This document shows, piece after piece, positions 14,516 to 17,062 of a stretch of DNA of 17,062 nt. The notes beneath the pieces were generated by a model. It ran no database searches. It had not been told where the DNA came from and was given only the letters and a program-made list of their open reading frames with translations. The position numbers were made by a program, and so were the translations under genes. The DNA is from Bacteroidota bacterium (lineage in GTDB: Bacteria; Bacteroidota; Bacteroidia; Chitinophagales; Chitinophagaceae), in assembly GCA_023428755.1 (NCBI GenBank), contig JAEYWX010000016.1:1-17062 (forward strand). Direction: 5' to 3'. Positions within the stretch are counted from its first letter, which is position 1. Each line of letters starts with the position of its first letter.

Positions 14516-15403
14516 TTATTGCGGACCGATGGCAAGGCATGCAAACGTGATGGTGGAAAAAACGGCTGTTGTATTTCCGTTATTCGTGATTCTGAAATTG
14601 CTGCTGTTGCTATTTGAAAATACAGGCATTACCTGCAAGGCACCGTAATTACCACTTGTACCTGTTCCGCTTACCAGCTGACCAACAAATACCCGTGGCG
14701 TACCGCCAAAAGATTCGCCATAGCTTACATTACTAATGTCCAGAGACGCATTCGGACCAATACTGATATTGGTGAATGTAACATTAAACGGTACCGTTTT
14801 GTATTGAGTGCCTGTGTTACTCCGCACAATCCCCTTGTTATCCTGCACAAGCAGATTTCCTTCGGTGGTTACATTGCCGGTTACCCGTACATTACCCTGC
14901 AGGCGGGTGCTGCCCAGCAAATCAAGCGCATACGTTGTGTTTGGAATTGTACCAATACCCAGCCGGGTAGAAAAATAGCCTATGTTAGTATGAAGTGGGT
15001 AATCAGGAATAAAACCAATACCAATGCGTTCATTTACTAATAAAGAGGAGATTCTTGTAGTGCCAAAAACATCCAGCAAATATGAAGGCGAAGTGATCCC
15101 GATACCCACTCTCCCGTTAGAGTCGATCGACAAACGCCGCAGCCCCCCGGTATACAAATCCAGGCCCATTTGCACGTTACCTTGAGAAGTGCGGTTACTG
15201 GCTATACCCACCCGTTTGTTGTTGCCAAATGTCAAGGCACTGTTCAAGCTGCCGAAACCATTTGAGTTCGACTGATCTACATTGATGCCACCATCCACCG
15301 ATAACATGGAAATGGGGTTGGTGGTTCCAATACCCACTTGCTGGGCAGAGGTTGACAACTGGCATAAGAGTAAGATCAAAAGCGATGAAAAGAAGATTTT
15401 CAT
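14516..15403 (-). CDS. Secreted VGIG-repeat protein
   Basis: A 295-residue exported protein with a clear signal peptide (KIFFSSLLILLLCQLSTSA, cut before QQVGIG). The mature protein carries degenerate repeats of the type VGIGTTNPxxxLxVxG: at 23-38, 65-69, 99-115, 127-131 and 148-163, then GNVRVTGNVTTEGNLLV. Such repeats occur in Bacteroidota surface proteins and in phage tail-fibre-like beta-structures, usually as trimeric stalks. The C-terminal ~90 residues (VPFNVTFTNISIGPN to the end) form a separate beta-rich domain that could be a small binding head; I do not recognise it. No intramolecular chaperone domain, T9SS sorting domain or anchor is visible. It is probably a surface or matrix protein. 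Its ATG overlaps the stop of a short upstream ORF. Confidence 0.75.
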   Translation of the reverse strand: MKIFFSSLLILLLCQLSTSAQQVGIGTTNPISMLSVDGGINVDQSNSNGFGSLNSALTFGNNKRVGIASNRTSQGNVQMGLDLYTGGLRRLSIDSNGRVGIGITSPSYLLDVFGTTRISSLLVNERIGIGFIPDYPLHTNIGYFSTRLGIGTIPNTTYALDLLGSTRLQGNVRVTGNVTTEGNLLVQDNKGIVRSNTGTQYKTVPFNVTFTNISIGPNASLDISNVSYGESFGGTPRVFVGQLVSGTGTSGNYGALQVMPVFSNSNSSNFRITNNGNTTAVFSTITFACLAIGPQ

Positions 15404-15582
15404 AATGTTTTGTTTTTTGGTAAAGAAAGAGGAGCAGACAATTCCTGTTGAACATGCAGATGCAGCTGCAACTCCGTTTCGAATGTACCCCGGTCAATCT
15501 CCACCAGCAATACCTTAATGATGTGACCTTTCGTTCGCAGCAACGTCTTCTGAAAGAAACCTTGTTTTGTTTTGTAATTCAA
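15400..15582 (-). CDS. Uncertain short ORF, overlapping the VGIG gene start by ATGA
   Basis: A 60-codon open frame from a TTG at 15582, ending in a TGA that shares four bases (ATGA) with the start of the VGIG-repeat gene. There is no ATG in frame; an in-frame TAG lies a few codons upstream, so the frame cannot be much longer. The peptide includes GHIIKVLLVEIDRGTFETEL, faintly like the first strand of a response-regulator receiver domain, but the rest does not follow that fold. Codon choice looks compatible with coding. It may be a leader peptide, a gene remnant or chance. No other gene is supported in 15404-15778. Confidence 0.25.
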   Translation of the reverse strand: MNYKTKQGFFQKTLLRTKGHIIKVLLVEIDRGTFETELQLHLHVQQELSAPLSLPKNKTL

Positions 15583-15748
15583 AATGAATACGCAACGTCC
15601 CTATGTAGCTGGGGAAGGAATCTGCCACCCTTGTACCGCAGCCCAACAGATCCCTCGTACTCTCGGGAAGACAACTCTATCGTGCAGCAAAACAAACCTC
15701 CGCCTAAAATCAGTAAGCAACACAAAAGATGATTCGTCCGCCCGGGGT

Positions 15749-15769
15749 CTCACAACTCATAACTCACAA
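15749..15769 (+). repeat. Three-unit heptamer repeat (CTCACAA/CTCATAA)
   Basis: CTCACAA, CTCATAA, CTCACAA, then CT. It lies 9 bases downstream of the sbtA stop codon (minus strand). It is the same repeat family as 4156-4169 and, in reverse complement, 16844-16871. Confidence 0.85.
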
Positions 15770-15778
15770 CTGCCTTCC

Positions 15779-16741
15779 CTACGACGCCTGCACCAGCAGA
15801 AAATACAGCGGCATGCCGATGGTGATGTTCACCGGAAAAGTAATGGCAAGGGCCATGGGTAAAAACAAACCGGGGTTGGCTTTGGGGGCGGAGATTTTCA
15901 TAGCGGCAGGTACGGCAATATAGGAGGCACTGGCCGCTAAAATGGCAAACATAAACCGGTTGCCCACATCCTGTGTTACCAGGGAGCTGGCAACGGCGAT
16001 CACCGATCCGTTCACGAGCGGAATAATGAAGGCAAAAATGGCGGGGAACCAGCCCTGCGAAAAAAAGGCTTTTAACTTGCGGCCGCTGGTGATGCCCATG
16101 TCGAGCAGGAAAATGGCGAGGAAGCCTTTGAACAGATCGTTGGTAAAGGGTTTGATGCCTTCGGCCTGTTTGGCGCTGGCTACATAGCCAATGGTCAGGC
16201 TGCCCAGGATGAGCAACACACTGCCGTTGGTAAACGAATGCGACAACACGGCCCGCTTTTTAATACTGCCGGATTGCTCTTTGTTGCAGAGCGAGAGCAA
16301 GAGCAAGCCCACAATAATGGCCGGCGATTCCATAAGCGCCATAATTGCCACCATATGTCCGTGCAGGGCCAGCTGCTGTGTTTCAAGGTACGATACGGCG
16401 GTAACAAAGGTGACAGCACTCACCGATCCGTAGGCAGCGGCAATGGCCGCCGCATCCACCACCCGCAGGCGGCGCTTGAGGATCAAAAACGTGTAGAGCG
16501 GAATTACGACTGAAATAAAAATTCCGAAGAGCATCGACCAGCCGATTTCCGCAGTTAGTGTTTCATGCGACAGTTCCTGTCCGCCCTTAAAGCCGATGGC
16601 AAACAAGAGGTACAGGGAAATAAACTTGGACGAATTGGGTGGAATTTCTAAATCACTTTTCAGGTAAACTGCGATGATGCCGAGCACAAAAAAAAGTAGA
16701 GCGGGGTTGGTTACATTTTCGCCGAGCAAAGTAAAGTCCAT
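15779..16741 (-). CDS. sbtA: Sodium-dependent bicarbonate transporter SbtA
   Basis: A 320-residue inner-membrane protein with about ten helices in two inverted halves. Family motifs are clear: GFKGG (50-54), AAYGSVSAVTF (102-112), MESPAI (137-142), LLDMGI (212-217) and SASYIAVPAAMK (271-282). The two Ser-rich stretches correspond to the sodium/bicarbonate site at the helix crossover in cyanobacterial SbtA. The family imports bicarbonate with sodium. In a heterotroph it probably supplies bicarbonate to carboxylases or serves pH balance; that is inference. The partner PII-like protein SbtB is not encoded here. Upstream, CACTTTTG on the minus strand (plus 16768-16775) is one base off a -7 box. 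Both flanks of the gene carry heptamer repeats. Confidence 0.9.
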   Translation of the reverse strand: MDFTLLGENVTNPALLFFVLGIIAVYLKSDLEIPPNSSKFISLYLLFAIGFKGGQELSHETLTAEIGWSMLFGIFISVVIPLYTFLILKRRLRVVDAAAIAAAYGSVSAVTFVTAVSYLETQQLALHGHMVAIMALMESPAIIVGLLLLSLCNKEQSGSIKKRAVLSHSFTNGSVLLILGSLTIGYVASAKQAEGIKPFTNDLFKGFLAIFLLDMGITSGRKLKAFFSQGWFPAIFAFIIPLVNGSVIAVASSLVTQDVGNRFMFAILAASASYIAVPAAMKISAPKANPGLFLPMALAITFPVNITIGMPLYFLLVQAS

Positions 16742-16843
16742 ACGCTGGGTGCTTGTTTAAAGCGCCGCAAAAGTGGCATCTTCCCGTCATAAGTTTTTAT
16801 TTATCTTTCTAATGAAGATCATAAAGAAGATTTATGGTAGGTG

Positions 16844-16871
16844 GTGAGTTATGAGTTGTGAGTTATGAGTG
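16844..16871 (+). repeat. Four-unit heptamer repeat (GTGAGTT/ATGAGTT)
   Basis: GTGAGTT, ATGAGTT, GTGAGTT and ATGAGTG in perfect 7-base register. It begins the gene-free 16742-17062 stretch upstream of sbtA. Confidence 0.9.
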
Positions 16872-16889
16872 CCCGGCATGCGGATTCTG

Positions 16890-16937
16890 GTGGTCTGTCG
16901 TCTGTTGACTCTCACCATGAACTATGAACCATGAACC
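16890..16937 (+). repeat. Two adjoining heptamer groups (GTNGTCT-type, then ATGAACC-type)
   Basis: GTGGTCT, GTCGTCT and GTTGACT (16890-16910), then six spacer bases, then ATGAACT, ATGAACC and ATGAACC (16917-16937). The two groups have different consensus sequences but the same period. Confidence 0.85.
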
Positions 16938-16944
16938 CGTAGTT

Positions 16945-16965
16945 GTGAGTGGTGAGCTGTGAGTG
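16945..16965 (+). repeat. Three-unit heptamer repeat (GTGAGTG/GTGAGCT)
   Basis: GTGAGTG, GTGAGCT and GTGAGTG. It is a variant of the group at 16844-16871 and precedes a similar GTGGTCC-type group, repeating the order seen about 95 bases earlier. Confidence 0.85.
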
Positions 16966-16984
16966 CCTGGCTTGGGAAACTCTG

Positions 16985-17026
16985 GTGGTCCGTGGTCCGT
17001 CGTCTATCGTCTGTGGTCTGTTGCGG
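16985..17026 (+). repeat. Six-unit heptamer repeat (GTGGTCC/GTCGTCT)
   Basis: GTGGTCC twice, GTCGTCT, ATCGTCT, GTGGTCT and GTTGCGG, in one 7-base register. The last unit is degenerate. The remaining 36 bases to the window end show no gene. Confidence 0.85.
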
Positions 17027-17062
17027 GATTGCCAGGTCAGGCCGGTTCTCGGAGCGGCCTGG

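Noticed and set aside
15448..15862. Plus-strand ORFs of 92 and 94 codons in the gap between the VGIG gene and sbtA
   Set aside because: No recognisable domain, composition unlike a protein, and one runs antisense into sbtA through the heptamer repeat.

Overview
The window looks like chromosomal DNA from a Bacteroidota bacterium, most likely of the Chitinophagaceae. Several promoters fit the Bacteroidota pattern (a TTTG or TTG element, about 20 bases, then TAnnTTTG). The predicted proteins (long CcmF, short CcmE with a CxxxY motif, arginase-family enzyme, small RRM protein, secreted VGIG-repeat protein, SbtA) are also of the type seen in that group. No rRNA, tRNA, CRISPR array or transposase gene was found. 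The lineage call rests on recognition, not on a database search.

Layout. (1) 1-901: the 5' end of what appears to be a group II intron on the minus strand (1-122) stops 3 bases from a large imperfect hairpin that resembles an integron attC site (126-245). A small TPR lipoprotein gene follows. (2) 1020-3984, minus strand: ccmE then ccmF, part of cytochrome c maturation system I, ending at a strong terminator. (3) 4261-5307: arginase/agmatinase-family gene, divergent from ccmE. (4) 5308-6054: intergenic region with two near-identical 49-base elements, each shaped like the terminator end of a short minus-strand RNA. (5) 6055-6850: a small conserved hypothetical gene and an RRM RNA-binding protein gene with a clear promoter and a leader of about 110 bases. 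(6) 6941-10200, all minus: small membrane protein, alpha/beta hydrolase, DUF2264 secreted protein and a polytopic membrane protein. (7) 10353-13667: oxyR and katG, divergently transcribed around a 144-base control region. (8) 13786-14331: an array of 16 heptamers ending at the stop codon of a VOC/PhnB-like gene. (9) 14516-16741: secreted VGIG-repeat protein and SbtA-type bicarbonate transporter, both minus. (10) 16742-17062: no gene, but several families of 7-base tandem repeats.

Functional links. OxyR and KatG form a textbook peroxide-response pair; OxyR keeps the two redox cysteines at positions 199 and 208. CcmE and CcmF hand heme to apocytochrome c at the membrane. The most unusual material lies between genes: the intron/attC-like junction, the duplicated terminator-tailed element, the long inverted repeat overlapping the RRM gene's promoter, and heptameric repeats of different consensus at several separate sites.
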